64,000 nucleotides of DNA from Candidatus Accumulibacter regalis (GCA_000585075.1 JEMY01000034.1:83804-147803), one strand, 5' to 3'; shown: positions 1 to 8,898, counted from the first letter of the stretch. Notes: a model not told the origin generated them from the sequence alone. A program made the numbers and translations.

Positions 1-350
1 TGTCCTTAACGGAACGAATCCCTTGATCCGTAAAACGCAAAAGTGAAATGTAGGTTCCCATGATCGACCTCGTCTTGGCAGTTTGGACCAAAGACGGCAG
101 CCAAGTCAGCGGTGGTCCCGAAACGCTGCATAAGTCACTCGGACCGCACTCTGCAGATGATCGTTCATACAGCGTCGCGAACGAGGTCGCCACGCTGACG
201 TGAGTGCCGTTCCTGGCACCCAACAATGTCAGCGGAAAACGTCGTCAGGCATTTGGCGTGGTGTCGTTGAAGCGAATGCTTCCAGTATGTTTGAGTCCCT
301 ACCGGTCGTTCCCCGAGCCCTTGCTGCTGAGCACTTCGGACGGTCGGCGC

Positions 351-632
351 TCAATTCTCCACGCGCTTGAGGTCCCGATAGAAGTTCTCGTGGGGGCCGA
401 ACGTCAGGAGCTTGATGCTCTCCGCATCGAGAATACGGTAGGCCAGCAGACAGAGCTGATTCGAGAGCCGGAACTTGTAGACCCGGATGCCAACAAGATC
501 CCCGACCTTGGCGTCGCCGATGGCCGGATCATTACTGATGGCACGCACGGCCTGGTCGAGTTCTGTCTTTTGCGGAAGATGCAGCTTCTTGGTGGCTCGG
601 ACGAACGAGGGCGTGACCAGAACGCGCATCAA
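351..632 (-). CDS. RelE/ParE-superfamily toxin-like protein
   Basis: 93 aa ORF; C-term 'IKLLTFGPHENFYRDLKR' and size typical of ParE/RelE-fold toxins; overlaps the upstream small antitoxin-like ORF. Confidence 0.6.
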   Translation of the reverse strand: MMRVLVTPSFVRATKKLHLPQKTELDQAVRAISNDPAIGDAKVGDLVGIRVYKFRLSNQLCLLAYRILDAESIKLLTFGPHENFYRDLKRVEN

Positions 633-838
633 CTGAACTCATACTCGCCGACGGCTTCTTCCTGGTCCGCGATCAGGATGTCGCGAATCAAGGCAAACGA
701 TAGATCGGGGTTCTCCTCCGCAATCTTGCCGATCTGCGACCAGTACTCGATCTGCTTGGGGACAGAGCGATGCTGTACGGTGGCGTAGCGTCTGGCTTGA
801 TCAACGAGCGCGGATGAAAGTTTGACGTTCACCGCCAT
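629..838 (-). CDS. ParD-like antitoxin
   Basis: 69 aa ORF 'MAVNVKLSSALVDQARRYATVQHRSVPKQIEYWSQIGKIAEENPDL' resembling the ParD-like antitoxin family; 4-nt overlap with the toxin gene. Confidence 0.6.
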   Translation of the reverse strand: MAVNVKLSSALVDQARRYATVQHRSVPKQIEYWSQIGKIAEENPDLSFALIRDILIADQEEAVGEYEFS

Positions 839-859
839 GACGGACTCCTTGGTTCAGAA

Positions 860-895
860 GGTCCCATGGTAGACCACAATGGACCACAATGGAAC
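860..895. promoter_or_regulatory. Candidate TA operator: tandem 10-nt repeat plus short inverted repeat
   Basis: GACCACAATG GACCACAATG at 872-891 next to GGTC...GACC, just upstream of the antitoxin start. Confidence 0.35.
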
Positions 896-956
896 CTTTT
901 GGGCGTCCACAAGCCACCCGTGAGTCGGATGGCTTGGACTTTGATGCCGTGTTAGA

Positions 957-1321
957 TCAGGCGGCAAGTTCTTCGGCGATCGCGTGGTGAAGCACGAATC
1001 CGGTCAGGAGGGGCAAGCCCCGCGGGATGCCGTACTGTTTGCTGGTCTGGAGATTAATCGTCCACCCCATCCACTGTTGACGGCGCCCTGGATCGCCTGC
1101 TCGATGCCCTTGCCAACCAGCATCTGGTTGCGGACATCATCAGAGAAGTGTCGCCCGTGACGGCTGTCGAGAAAGACCCTGACCGATTCGAGAGGCTCGC
1201 CGGTGGCGTCCGAGATTGCGCTGATCGCCAAAGGCCATGCGAGTTCGGCGTTGTCCTTCATGCCGCCAAAGAAGCCCCAGGCTTCGTTCTCGGTGGCGGG
1301 GATCGGGTTGGCGGTGGTCAT
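957..1321 (-). pseudogene. Small accessory protein, frameshifted near C-terminus
   Basis: Frame 1 gives '...AIQGAVNSGW'; adding one G in the run at 1065-1068 gives a clean tail 'WTINLQTSKQYGIPRGLPLLTGFVLHHAIAEELAA*'. Confidence 0.55.
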
Positions 1322-1349
1322 GGCGTCTCTCCCTGTTGTGTTTGGCTGT

Positions 1350-1539
1350 TTACTTGCGACCGGTCACTGCGGCCAGTTTGCTGCGCGCGGGCCCGGTCCA
1401 GAAGCAGGGGCCTTTGCCGCTTTTGGCTTCGATGTTCCAACGCTCGATGATCGCGTCGTCTGTCCACCTTGGCGGCGAGGTAGGCGTAGTCGTTGCTGTT
1501 GAAGTTGGTGTGCTTGCGGATGGTTTGGTTGGTGGTCAT
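1350..1539 (-). pseudogene. Small accessory protein, frameshifted
   Basis: 'MTTNQTIRKHTNFNSNDYAYLAAK' continues in another frame as 'WTDDAIIERWNIEAKSGKGPCFWTGPARSKLAAVTGRK*'; shift near 1466-1470. Confidence 0.55.
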
Positions 1540-1575
1540 GGTGTTTCTCCCGGTTGCGTTTGCGTTGATGACAAA

Positions 1576-1625
1576 GACATGATTGCTCTACCAGGAACAC
1601 AAGCCAAGCGCTTTCTCAATCATTT
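1576..1625 (-). repeat. Leader/promoter-like repeat copy A
   Basis: Minus strand AATGATTGAGAAAGCGCTTGGCTTG... upstream of the gene starting at 1539. Confidence 0.5.
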
Positions 1626-1635
1626 TGCGTGGCGT

Positions 1636-1887
1636 TCAGTCCTCCCAAATGCGCGATGCGTCGCGTGCAATCCAGATGCGTGCCCTGTCGTCGTCGCTTG
1701 CCGCTTCGATCACGGCGCTGCCAGTCTTCGTGTTGACGCCCTCTTTGCCAGTTGCGAAGAAAGTCTTTCCGTCGTGGATGATGATGTTCGGCACGAAATC
1801 GCTGAACTCGACCTGGATGTCCATCGCGCCCTGAAGACGACCGTTGGTGTCGGTCACGGTGGTCTGGATGGTTTGCTTGGTGGTCAT
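1636..1887 (-). CDS. Small hypothetical accessory protein
   Basis: 'MTTKQTIQTTVTDTNGRLQGAMDIQVEFSDFVPNIIIHDGKTFF...' with AAGGAG RBS upstream. Confidence 0.6.
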   Translation of the reverse strand: MTTKQTIQTTVTDTNGRLQGAMDIQVEFSDFVPNIIIHDGKTFFATGKEGVNTKTGSAVIEAASDDDRARIWIARDASRIWED

Positions 1888-1925
1888 GGCGGGCTCCTTG
1901 CGGTGGTTGGCTGCGACACCCGTAG

Positions 1926-1970
1926 TAACGCGCTGTTTGATTGAGAAGCCAAGCGCAATAACAATCAATT
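1926..1970 (-). repeat. Leader/promoter-like repeat copy B
   Basis: Minus strand TTGTTATTGCGCTTGGCTTCTCAATCAAACAGCGCGTTA upstream of the gene starting at 1887. Confidence 0.55.
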
Positions 1971-2000
1971 GATCGCCCGGGCGTCCCGCTCGTGATCGCC

Positions 2001-2228
2001 TCAGCCTTGGCCGTCAAGCTGGAAGCTGCCAGGACCGTTCCCTTCGTCGTCAGCGAGGAAGGTGAGAGTTCGCGTCTGGCCGTCGGGCAGGGCGATGACC
2101 AGCCCGAAGAATTCGTCGCCGTACTCGTCGACGCCCGTTCTGGCCAGGTTGGTGATCGTCCCGCCCACCAAAGGGCGCAGTCGCTTGAGATGGAAGTCGG
2201 CGGCAGATGGTCTGGTGCTGGTGTTCAT
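2001..2228 (-). CDS. Small hypothetical accessory protein
   Basis: 75 aa ORF co-oriented with neighbours, preceded by the shared leader element. Confidence 0.55.
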   Translation of the reverse strand: MNTSTRPSAADFHLKRLRPLVGGTITNLARTGVDEYGDEFFGLVIALPDGQTRTLTFLADDEGNGPGSFQLDGQG

Positions 2229-2260
2229 GAGAGGGCTCCCGGTGGGTGGATGGCAATCAG

Positions 2261-2308
2261 ATGAACGCGCTGTTCGCTGCAGAAGCCAAGCGCGTTCTCA
2301 ATCATTGC
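2261..2308 (-). repeat. Leader/promoter-like repeat copy C
   Basis: Minus strand AATGATTGAGAACGCGCTTGGCTTCTGCAGCGAACAGCGCGTTCAT; contains GAACGCGCT/AGCGCGTTC inverted repeat. Confidence 0.6.
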
Positions 2309-2344
2309 GGGGCGGCTGGATGTTTCCAATCACCCCTTCGGTGA

Positions 2345-2866
2345 CTACCCGATGTGGTAGATGCGCTCACCACCCTGAGGTTTCTCGGAAGTGATGGTGA
2401 GCTTGAGCTTCTTCTTGAACGCGCCGGCAAACGTGCCGCGCACGGTGTGGCTTTGCCATCCCGTGGCCTCGCAGATCTGCGGGATCGTCGCCCCCTCTGG
2501 ACGCTGCAGCATCTGGATCACCGCCGCCTGCTTGCTGTTCGCGCGGGTGCGGGGCTGCGTCGTCGTCTCGTGCTTCTCTGCCACCCATTGCGCCTCGGTG
2601 GCCACCAGGGCCGCCTCGACGTCGGGGTCGGGATGTGTGGTCGCCGCCGGCTGCGTGCGCCCCAGGGCGTCGTAGCCACCCGGCGAGATAAAGCAGTCGG
2701 CGTCGCTGCCGGTAATCAAGGCCTTGTTGCACAGGCCCTCGATCACCTTCTTGCGGGCGCCACCCTTGACGTTGTCGGGGAACCAAGCCAGGCGTCCATC
2801 GGGTTGCTCGGCGGCGTGTTCGAGGACGATGCGCTGGGTGTCGGTGAGTTGGATCTTCGTGGTCAT
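2345..2866 (-). CDS. DUF3489-family protein
   Basis: 'SKQAAVIQMLQRPEGATIPQICEATGWQSHTVRGTFAGAFKKKLKLTITSEK' is the DUF3489 signature; AAGGAG RBS before ATG at 2866. Confidence 0.8.
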   Translation of the reverse strand: MTTKIQLTDTQRIVLEHAAEQPDGRLAWFPDNVKGGARKKVIEGLCNKALITGSDADCFISPGGYDALGRTQPAATTHPDPDVEAALVATEAQWVAEKHETTTQPRTRANSKQAAVIQMLQRPEGATIPQICEATGWQSHTVRGTFAGAFKKKLKLTITSEKPQGGERIYHIG

Positions 2867-2900
2867 GGCGATCTCCTTGATCGGGGTTGATGACGAGCAC

Positions 2901-2940
2901 ATGAACGCGCTGTTCAATCACGAAGCCAAGCGTTTCCACA
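2901..2940 (-). repeat. Leader/promoter-like repeat copy D
   Basis: Minus strand TGGAAACGCTTGGCTTCGTGATTGAACAGCGCGTTCAT upstream of the DUF3489 gene. Confidence 0.55.
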
Positions 2941-2947
2941 AAGGAAG

Positions 2948-3331
2948 ATGCGAATGCCGCTGCGTGCGCCCACGCCCTGCCGACACCCAGGTTGTGGTGC
3001 GGTGCTGACCAGCCCCGGCTATTGCGATGCGCACCGTGCCGGCCAGCATCGGGACTACGGTCGCGCACGGCGTGGCTTCGACACGGAACTCGGCTTTTAC
3101 CAGTCCGCCAAGTGGCGTGCGGTGCGTGCTGCGCTTCTGCGTGCGCACCCGGTGTGCCAGTTGTGCGCGGCACGTGGGCTGCTAGTTCCCGCCAAGGTCG
3201 TGGACCACGTCCTGCCGATCAAGGACGGCGGCGCCAGATATGATGAGAGCAATCTGGAATGCATTTGTACTAGATGCCATAACGCTAAAACGGCCCGAGA
3301 GACAGCCGGCCGCCGGCCTACAACCCCTTAG
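2948..3331 (+). CDS. Phage HNH endonuclease
   Basis: CRHPGC...C zinc-type pairs and 'VVDHVLPIKDGGARYDESNLECICTRCHNAKT' HNH motif; lies directly before the terminase genes. Confidence 0.85.
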   Translation: MRMPLRAPTPCRHPGCGAVLTSPGYCDAHRAGQHRDYGRARRGFDTELGFYQSAKWRAVRAALLRAHPVCQLCAARGLLVPAKVVDHVLPIKDGGARYDESNLECICTRCHNAKTARETAGRRPTTP

Positions 3332-3480
3332 GGGCCTTCAATCTCTACAGATGCACATGCCATATGCGTGCGCGTGATCAATTTTTTGTGCGTGCAAAAT
3401 GAAAAACTCTTTTTTATGCGATTTGGCCCTGAAAGCCCCTGTTTACAAGGCTTTCAGCCATTCCCGAGACCCCTTAAATC

Positions 3481-3945
3481 ATGCCCGGACGAAAGCCTCT
3501 GCCCGTGATTGTCAAGAACATCAAGGGGACGCTGCAGAAGTGCCGGACCAACGTGCGCGAACCGAAGCCGACAACGGCGCTCTGCACCCCGCCCGAGTAC
3601 ATGTCGGACAGCGCCAAGGAAGCGTGGAACTACGCCGTGGCTAATTCACCACCCGGTTTGCTGTCGGCACTCGACGGCGCGGTGCTGGAGCGCTGGGCCA
3701 ACTGCTCGGGTCTGTACCGCGAGGCACTGTCCAAGATCAATCGCGCTGGCGTCTCGGGGATGATCATCAAGACGCCCAGCGACATCCTGCGGCGCTCGCC
3801 ATTGATGGACGTGATCCGGGATCTCGCGCTGGAGATGAAGGGCTACGAGGCCGAGATGGGCTTTACGCCGGCCGCGCGATCGCGCATCTCGCTGCCGGCG
3901 GAATCGACGACCGAGTCGGATCCCTGGTCGGAGATCGCTGGCTGA
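3481..3945 (+). CDS. Phage terminase small subunit, P27 family
   Basis: 'MPGRKPLPVIVKNIKGTLQKCR' N-term, position between HNH and TerL, stop/start overlap with TerL. Confidence 0.8.
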   Translation: MPGRKPLPVIVKNIKGTLQKCRTNVREPKPTTALCTPPEYMSDSAKEAWNYAVANSPPGLLSALDGAVLERWANCSGLYREALSKINRAGVSGMIIKTPSDILRRSPLMDVIRDLALEMKGYEAEMGFTPAARSRISLPAESTTESDPWSEIAG

Positions 3946-5657
3946 TGGCGACCCGCAACTATGTCGCCAGTGCCAGGCGATATGCCGAAGCCGTGGTTGG
4001 GGGAGAGATTGCCGCGTGCAAGTGGGTGCGCCTGGCCTGCCAGCGCCAGCTCGACGACCTGAAACGGTTCCGGGGCAAAGATAGCCCCTACCGCTTCAAC
4101 CCGAAGCTCACCGACAAGCAGGGGCGCAGTTTCCAGCCCGCCGACAACCTGTGCGCATTTGTGGAGCGATTGCCGCACGCCAAGGGACCGCTGGCCGGGC
4201 AACCGATCCACCTGGAGCCCTGGCAGGTTTTCATCCTGACCACCGTCTTCGGCTGGGTGAAACCTGATGGCAAGCGGCGCTTTCGCCGGGCCTATATTGA
4301 AGTGCCCCGCGGCTCGGGAAAATCGGCCCTTTCTTCGGCGGTCGCCCTGTACATGCTGGCCGCCGACGGTGAAGGCGGCGCCGAGGTGTATTCGCTGGCC
4401 ACCACCCGCGACCAGGCGCGCATCGTCTTCGGCGATGCGCAGGCGATGGCCCGGCAGTCGGCCGGGTTCCGGACTCGCTTCGGGGTCGGCGTCGGGGCGC
4501 ACAACATTCATGTGCTGACGAGCGGCTCGAAGTTCGAGGCACTGTCGGCGGAAGGCTCGACGCGCGATGGGTTGAACATCCACCTCGGCTGCATCGACGA
4601 GTTGCACGCGCACAAGACGCGCACCGTCTACGACGTGGTCGAGACCGGCACCGGCAAGCGCGACAACTCGCTCTTGTGGGTGATCACCACCGCCGGCAGC
4701 AACCGCTCGGGGATCTGCTACGAGATCCGGACCTTCGTCACCCGCCTGCTCGACGGCGTACTCGCGGACGACAGCCAGTTCGGCATCGTCTATGGGCTCG
4801 AAGACGGCGACGACTGGACGCTCGAAGAGTCTCTGATCAAGGCCAATCCCAACTGGGGCATCTCGGTGCGTCCGGAAGTGCTGGCGCCGCTGCAGGCCAA
4901 GGCCATGCAGATGCCGAGCGCGGTCAACAACTTCAAGACCAAGCACCTGAACGAGTGGGTCAACGCGGACACGGCATGGATGGACATGCGCTCCTGGGAT
5001 CGCTGCGCCGACCAAGGGCTCGATATCGAATCCTATGCCGGTCAGCCGTGTTGGATCGGCCTCGATCTGGCGAGCAAGACCGACATCGCCGCCTTGCTGC
5101 TGGTCTTCGCACACTTGGAAATTGACGGCGGCTTTGCGGTGTTCGGTCGCTACTACCTGCCCGAGGACACGGTGCACGCCACCGGCAACAGCCAGTACCC
5201 CGGCTGGATGGGCAGCGGACGGTTGACGGTGACGCCGGGCAACGTGATTGATTTCTCCTGGATCGAGGCCGACCTGATCGACTTCGCCTCGCGCTTCGCC
5301 ATCCAGGCGGTGGCGTTCGACCCCTTCCAGGCGACGCAGTTGTCGACCCGGATGCTGGCTGAGGGCCTACCGATGATCGAAGTCAGACCGACGGTGCTCA
5401 ACTTCTCGGAACCGATGAAGACGCTCGAAGCGCTGGTCCTGCAGTGCCGGCTGATCCACGACGGGGACCCGGTGCTGGGGTGGATGGTGAGCAACGTCGT
5501 CGCGCATCTCGACGCCAAGGACAACATCTATCCGCGCAAGGAACGTCCCGAGAACAAGATCGACGGCATCGTCGCGCTGATCATGGCACTGTCGCGGGCG
5601 ATCACGCCCGGCACGCAGGTGGTGCTTGGTGCCGACTACGAACTGGTGATGCTCTGA
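3945..5657 (+). CDS. Phage terminase large subunit
   Basis: 'AYIEVPRGSGKSALSSAVALYML' Walker A region; 'WIGLDLASKTDIAALLLVF' nuclease region. Confidence 0.93.
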   Translation: MATRNYVASARRYAEAVVGGEIAACKWVRLACQRQLDDLKRFRGKDSPYRFNPKLTDKQGRSFQPADNLCAFVERLPHAKGPLAGQPIHLEPWQVFILTTVFGWVKPDGKRRFRRAYIEVPRGSGKSALSSAVALYMLAADGEGGAEVYSLATTRDQARIVFGDAQAMARQSAGFRTRFGVGVGAHNIHVLTSGSKFEALSAEGSTRDGLNIHLGCIDELHAHKTRTVYDVVETGTGKRDNSLLWVITTAGSNRSGICYEIRTFVTRLLDGVLADDSQFGIVYGLEDGDDWTLEESLIKANPNWGISVRPEVLAPLQAKAMQMPSAVNNFKTKHLNEWVNADTAWMDMRSWDRCADQGLDIESYAGQPCWIGLDLASKTDIAALLLVFAHLEIDGGFAVFGRYYLPEDTVHATGNSQYPGWMGSGRLTVTPGNVIDFSWIEADLIDFASRFAIQAVAFDPFQATQLSTRMLAEGLPMIEVRPTVLNFSEPMKTLEALVLQCRLIHDGDPVLGWMVSNVVAHLDAKDNIYPRKERPENKIDGIVALIMALSRAITPGTQVVLGADYELVML

Positions 5658-6940
5658 TGGGGATGTTCAGCTTTCTCTCGCGCTGGATGGCCTCGAGTGA
5701 CGACCGTTCGCCAGGGGGTGACTTCTGGTTCGAGCCGGTCACGATGCGCACCTCCAGCGGCATGCGGGTGTCGGCGGATAACGCCATGCGCCTGGCGGCG
5801 GTGTACGCCAGCGTGCGCATCCTGGCCGAGACGATGGCGTCATTGCCGTTCGTGCTCTACAGGCAACGCAGCGATGGCGGTAAGGATCGGGTGACGGATC
5901 ACTGGCTGTACCGTGTGCTGGCGAAGCGCCCGAATCCTTATCAGAACCCGTATGAGTGGCGCGAGATGTTGCAGGGTCATCTGGCGCTCAGGGGCAACGC
6001 CTACAACCGGATCGTGGCCAACCGCCGCGGCGAGATCGTCGAGCTGATGCCGATCCACCCGGACCGGATCAGGATGGAACTGACGCCGTCCGGTGACTAC
6101 CGCTATCGGGTGACCGACCGCCTCGGGGTAGAGGCCATACTGCCGCGCGGCGAGATCTGGCATCTGCGTGGTCTGTCGTCGGACGGTCTGATGGGGATGA
6201 GCCCGATCGATCTGGCCCGCGAGAGTCTGGGCATGGCACTGGCCGCGCAGGACTACGGTGCACGCTTCTTCGCCAACGACGCCAAGCCCACCGGTGGCTG
6301 GATCGAGTTTCCGGGGTCGTTCAAGGACAGCGAGGCCAAGAAAGTGTTTCGGGAGTCCTACCAGGCGGCGCAGTCCGGGGCCAACCGCGGCAAGGTGCTG
6401 GTGCTGGAAAACGGCATGAAGTTCCACGAGGTGGGCGTGACCAACCGGGACGCGCAGTTTCTCGAACTCCGGAAGTTTCAGATCACCGACATCGCGCGGC
6501 TGTTTCGCGTACCGCCGCACATGATCGCGGATCTGGATCGCGCAACCTTCTCGAACATCGAGCAGCAGAGCCTGGAATTCGTGATGCACACGATGACGCC
6601 CTGGACCGAGCGCTGGGAAGCGAGCATCGAATCCGAGTTGCTGCTCGACGGCGACGACCTCGAAGTCGAATTCGATTTTGCGAACCTGATGCGCGGCGAT
6701 GCCGCGAGCCGATCGTCGTACTACCAGAGTGGCATCCAGAACGGCTGGCTGACCCGCAACGAGGCGCGCATCGCCGAGAACCTCAATCCGCTCGACGGAC
6801 TGGATGAGCCGCTGCGGCCGTTGAACATGGTCGAGGAAGGGACGGCCGAGGATCTGGAGGGCGATGGCAAGCAAGATGAACCGCCGACGCAGGAAGTGGC
6901 AGAGCCGATAGACGAATGGCTGATGGAACTGACACGATGA
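5657..6940 (+). CDS. HK97-family phage portal protein
   Basis: 'MRLAAVYASVRILAETMASLPFVLYR', 'FRVPPHMIADLDRATFSNIEQQSLEFV' portal signature; start overlaps TerL stop. Confidence 0.93.
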   Translation: MGMFSFLSRWMASSDDRSPGGDFWFEPVTMRTSSGMRVSADNAMRLAAVYASVRILAETMASLPFVLYRQRSDGGKDRVTDHWLYRVLAKRPNPYQNPYEWREMLQGHLALRGNAYNRIVANRRGEIVELMPIHPDRIRMELTPSGDYRYRVTDRLGVEAILPRGEIWHLRGLSSDGLMGMSPIDLARESLGMALAAQDYGARFFANDAKPTGGWIEFPGSFKDSEAKKVFRESYQAAQSGANRGKVLVLENGMKFHEVGVTNRDAQFLELRKFQITDIARLFRVPPHMIADLDRATFSNIEQQSLEFVMHTMTPWTERWEASIESELLLDGDDLEVEFDFANLMRGDAASRSSYYQSGIQNGWLTRNEARIAENLNPLDGLDEPLRPLNMVEEGTAEDLEGDGKQDEPPTQEVAEPIDEWLMELTR

Positions 6941-7863
6941 ACCACCACTTGCTGATCGCCGAGTTTCTGGCGACCCCCTGGGCCTTGATGCCCGAACGGC
7001 TGAATGCGGTCGCGGCAGTGCTTGCGCGCTGGTCGCAGGACATCCCGGCTGGCGAGGACGTGCTCACGGGTATCGCGGTAGATCGCAGCATGCGCGAAGC
7101 GCGCCGGCAGGCGGCCACCGCAGTTTCCAGCGGCGGGATCGCAGTGCTGCCCTTGTACGGCGTGGTCACCCAGCGCGGCAACATGGTCGACGATGTCTCC
7201 GGGCCGGGGAGTGTCAGCACGCAGCAGTTTGCCTCTGCTCTGCGCCAGGCGCTGGCGGACGACTCGGTCAGCCAGATCCTGATCGATATCGACAGTCCGG
7301 GCGGCAGTGTCTATGGCGTGTCCGAACTCGCCGACGAGATCGCCAGTGCCCGGGCGCAGAAGCCCGTCGTGGCGATTGCCAACAGCCTGGCGGCGAGTGC
7401 TGCGTACTGGATCGGATGCTCGGCGTCGGAGTTCTACGTCACGCCGGGCGGCGAGGTCGGCTCGATCGGCGTCTGGCAGGCGCACTTCGATTACTCGCAG
7501 GCGTTTGTCACCAAGGGCATCCAGCCGACGCTGATCTCGGCCGGCAAATACAAGGTCGAGGGCAATCCGTATGTGCCGCTCGACGAGGAGGCTCAGGGTT
7601 TCATGCAGTCGCGTGTGGATGACTACTACGCAACTTTCACCAAAGCGGTGGCGCGCGGGCGGGGCGTGCCGATCGCGCAGGTGTGCGAGGGAATGGGTCA
7701 GGGTCGTGTGCTCGGCGGCGACGCCGCGCAGGCGCAAGGCATGATCGATGGCGTGGCCACCTTCGACCATGTTGTCAGGAAGATGCGCCGGGATGCCAAG
7801 TCCGTCGCCAGACCACGGGCAAGCCGCCTCGCCTATGCGCAACGGGTAATCGAGATCCTGTGA
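6937..7863 (+). CDS. S49/ClpP-like prohead protease
   Basis: 'ILIDIDSPGGSVYGVSELADEI', 'ANSLAASAAYWIG', 'EVGSIGVWQAHFDYS' of S49 peptidases; next to portal. Confidence 0.9.
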   Translation: MNHHLLIAEFLATPWALMPERLNAVAAVLARWSQDIPAGEDVLTGIAVDRSMREARRQAATAVSSGGIAVLPLYGVVTQRGNMVDDVSGPGSVSTQQFASALRQALADDSVSQILIDIDSPGGSVYGVSELADEIASARAQKPVVAIANSLAASAAYWIGCSASEFYVTPGGEVGSIGVWQAHFDYSQAFVTKGIQPTLISAGKYKVEGNPYVPLDEEAQGFMQSRVDDYYATFTKAVARGRGVPIAQVCEGMGQGRVLGGDAAQAQGMIDGVATFDHVVRKMRRDAKSVARPRASRLAYAQRVIEIL

Positions 7864-8077
7864 TAATGGAAAGCTCTGGTTGATGTGGCGTGGTGCGGTC
7901 GAGCGTATGACCGTATTTTTTTGCGGAACTGCTGTTTCAGTTCGGACAGGCGCCGGTTGTGGAAGCCATTCAGAAATATCCACGGAATCTGCCGCACATG
8001 TTGGCCATCGGCATCCGCCTGGCGTTGGATCAACGAGCATCTGTCAGGAGGTATCGGAGCACTCGTATCCACAAAAG

Positions 8078-8103
8078 AAAAACCCCGGCGAAGCGGGGTT
8101 TGG
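8078..8103 (-). terminator. Rho-independent terminator of the CHRD/PEP-CTERM gene
   Basis: AAACCCCG-loop-CGGGGTTT followed on the minus strand by TTTTTCTTTT. Confidence 0.7.
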
Positions 8104-8124
8104 TCTGCAGAGTGGTTGTTGCGA

Positions 8125-8709
8125 CTATGCCCTCTTGCGGCGGTTGAATCCGAGTCCGGCTAGCCCAAGACTAAGCAGGGCAAGACTGGCGGGCTCAGGA
8201 ACCTGTGTGAGGAAGCCGCGTATTTCACCCCCTGAGCGGAAAGTTGTATGTATGTTGACATACGCCTCACCAAGGGACATCCCAGCGAATAACGCCGCTT
8301 CTGCTCCCGCCGTCGTCCCGCCATGAGCCGTGATGAAAGCCGGGTTGTACGAAGAAGCCAGGGTCATGTCGAGAAGCACGTCATAGACTCCGGACGTAAC
8401 TCCCAGTGGAAAACCAAAGAAGTTTGGAACAGTTGTGGCCACGCCGACCGTCCCGGGATCTGCCGTACAGCAATGGATGTGGGCAGCAGTCGTCGTCCCG
8501 AGCAAGCCGGAAAACGTGACGTGCACCGCCATGGTCTTGGCCACATCGTCCGTAATGACCGACGCAAATCCAGTTGCGGGCGACGCATTTGGGGGGGCCT
8601 CACTCGCGCCATCCAGGTCGGTCTGGTAGGTGATGATCGTCGCGTGCGCCAGCGGAGCACTGGCAAGCATCGCCCCCGCCATCATGAAAACACATAGTGG
8701 ATGTTTCAT
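8125..8709 (-). CDS. CHRD-domain protein with PEP-CTERM sorting signal
   Basis: Signal peptide; 'TYQTDLDGASEAPPNASPATGFASV' CHRD start and 'GEAYVNIHTTFRSGGEIRGFL' CHRD end; C-terminal 'VPEPASLALLSLGLAGLGFNRRKRA'. Confidence 0.9.
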   Translation of the reverse strand: MKHPLCVFMMAGAMLASAPLAHATIITYQTDLDGASEAPPNASPATGFASVITDDVAKTMAVHVTFSGLLGTTTAAHIHCCTADPGTVGVATTVPNFFGFPLGVTSGVYDVLLDMTLASSYNPAFITAHGGTTAGAEAALFAGMSLGEAYVNIHTTFRSGGEIRGFLTQVPEPASLALLSLGLAGLGFNRRKRA

Positions 8710-8801
8710 ACAATGCCTCCTGTTGTTCGTTGGCAGCAGCCTGCGTAAGGAATGCAGCAGCTAAGGACAATCGCCAGATAACCGACCGTAGCCAGTGGAG
8801 A

Positions 8802-8815
8802 GCACGAATCGTGCC
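8802..8815 (-). promoter_or_regulatory. Sigma54 (-24/-12) type promoter
   Basis: Minus strand CGGCACG-ATTC-GTGCT; GG-N10-GC spacing, close to the TGGCACG-N4-TTGCW consensus, about 95 nt upstream of the CHRD start. Confidence 0.55.
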
Positions 8816-8879
8816 GGAAAATGAATATGGAATGAAGTCAATCTGTTGGCAGGATTTTTGGATACCCATATTTGGGGTG

Positions 8880-8898
8880 CTGTAAAAATTACCGACAG
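8880..8898. promoter_or_regulatory. Candidate enhancer/UAS for the sigma54 promoter
   Basis: CTGTAAAAATTACCGACAG with palindromic ends, about 65-80 nt upstream of the -24 element. Confidence 0.35.

Noticed and set aside
7864-8075. Possible coding remnant between protease and CHRD gene ('FFAELLFQFGQAPVVEAIQKYPRNLPHMLAIGIRLALDQ')
   Set aside because: Short, no start or recognisable family; could be a relic but not supportable
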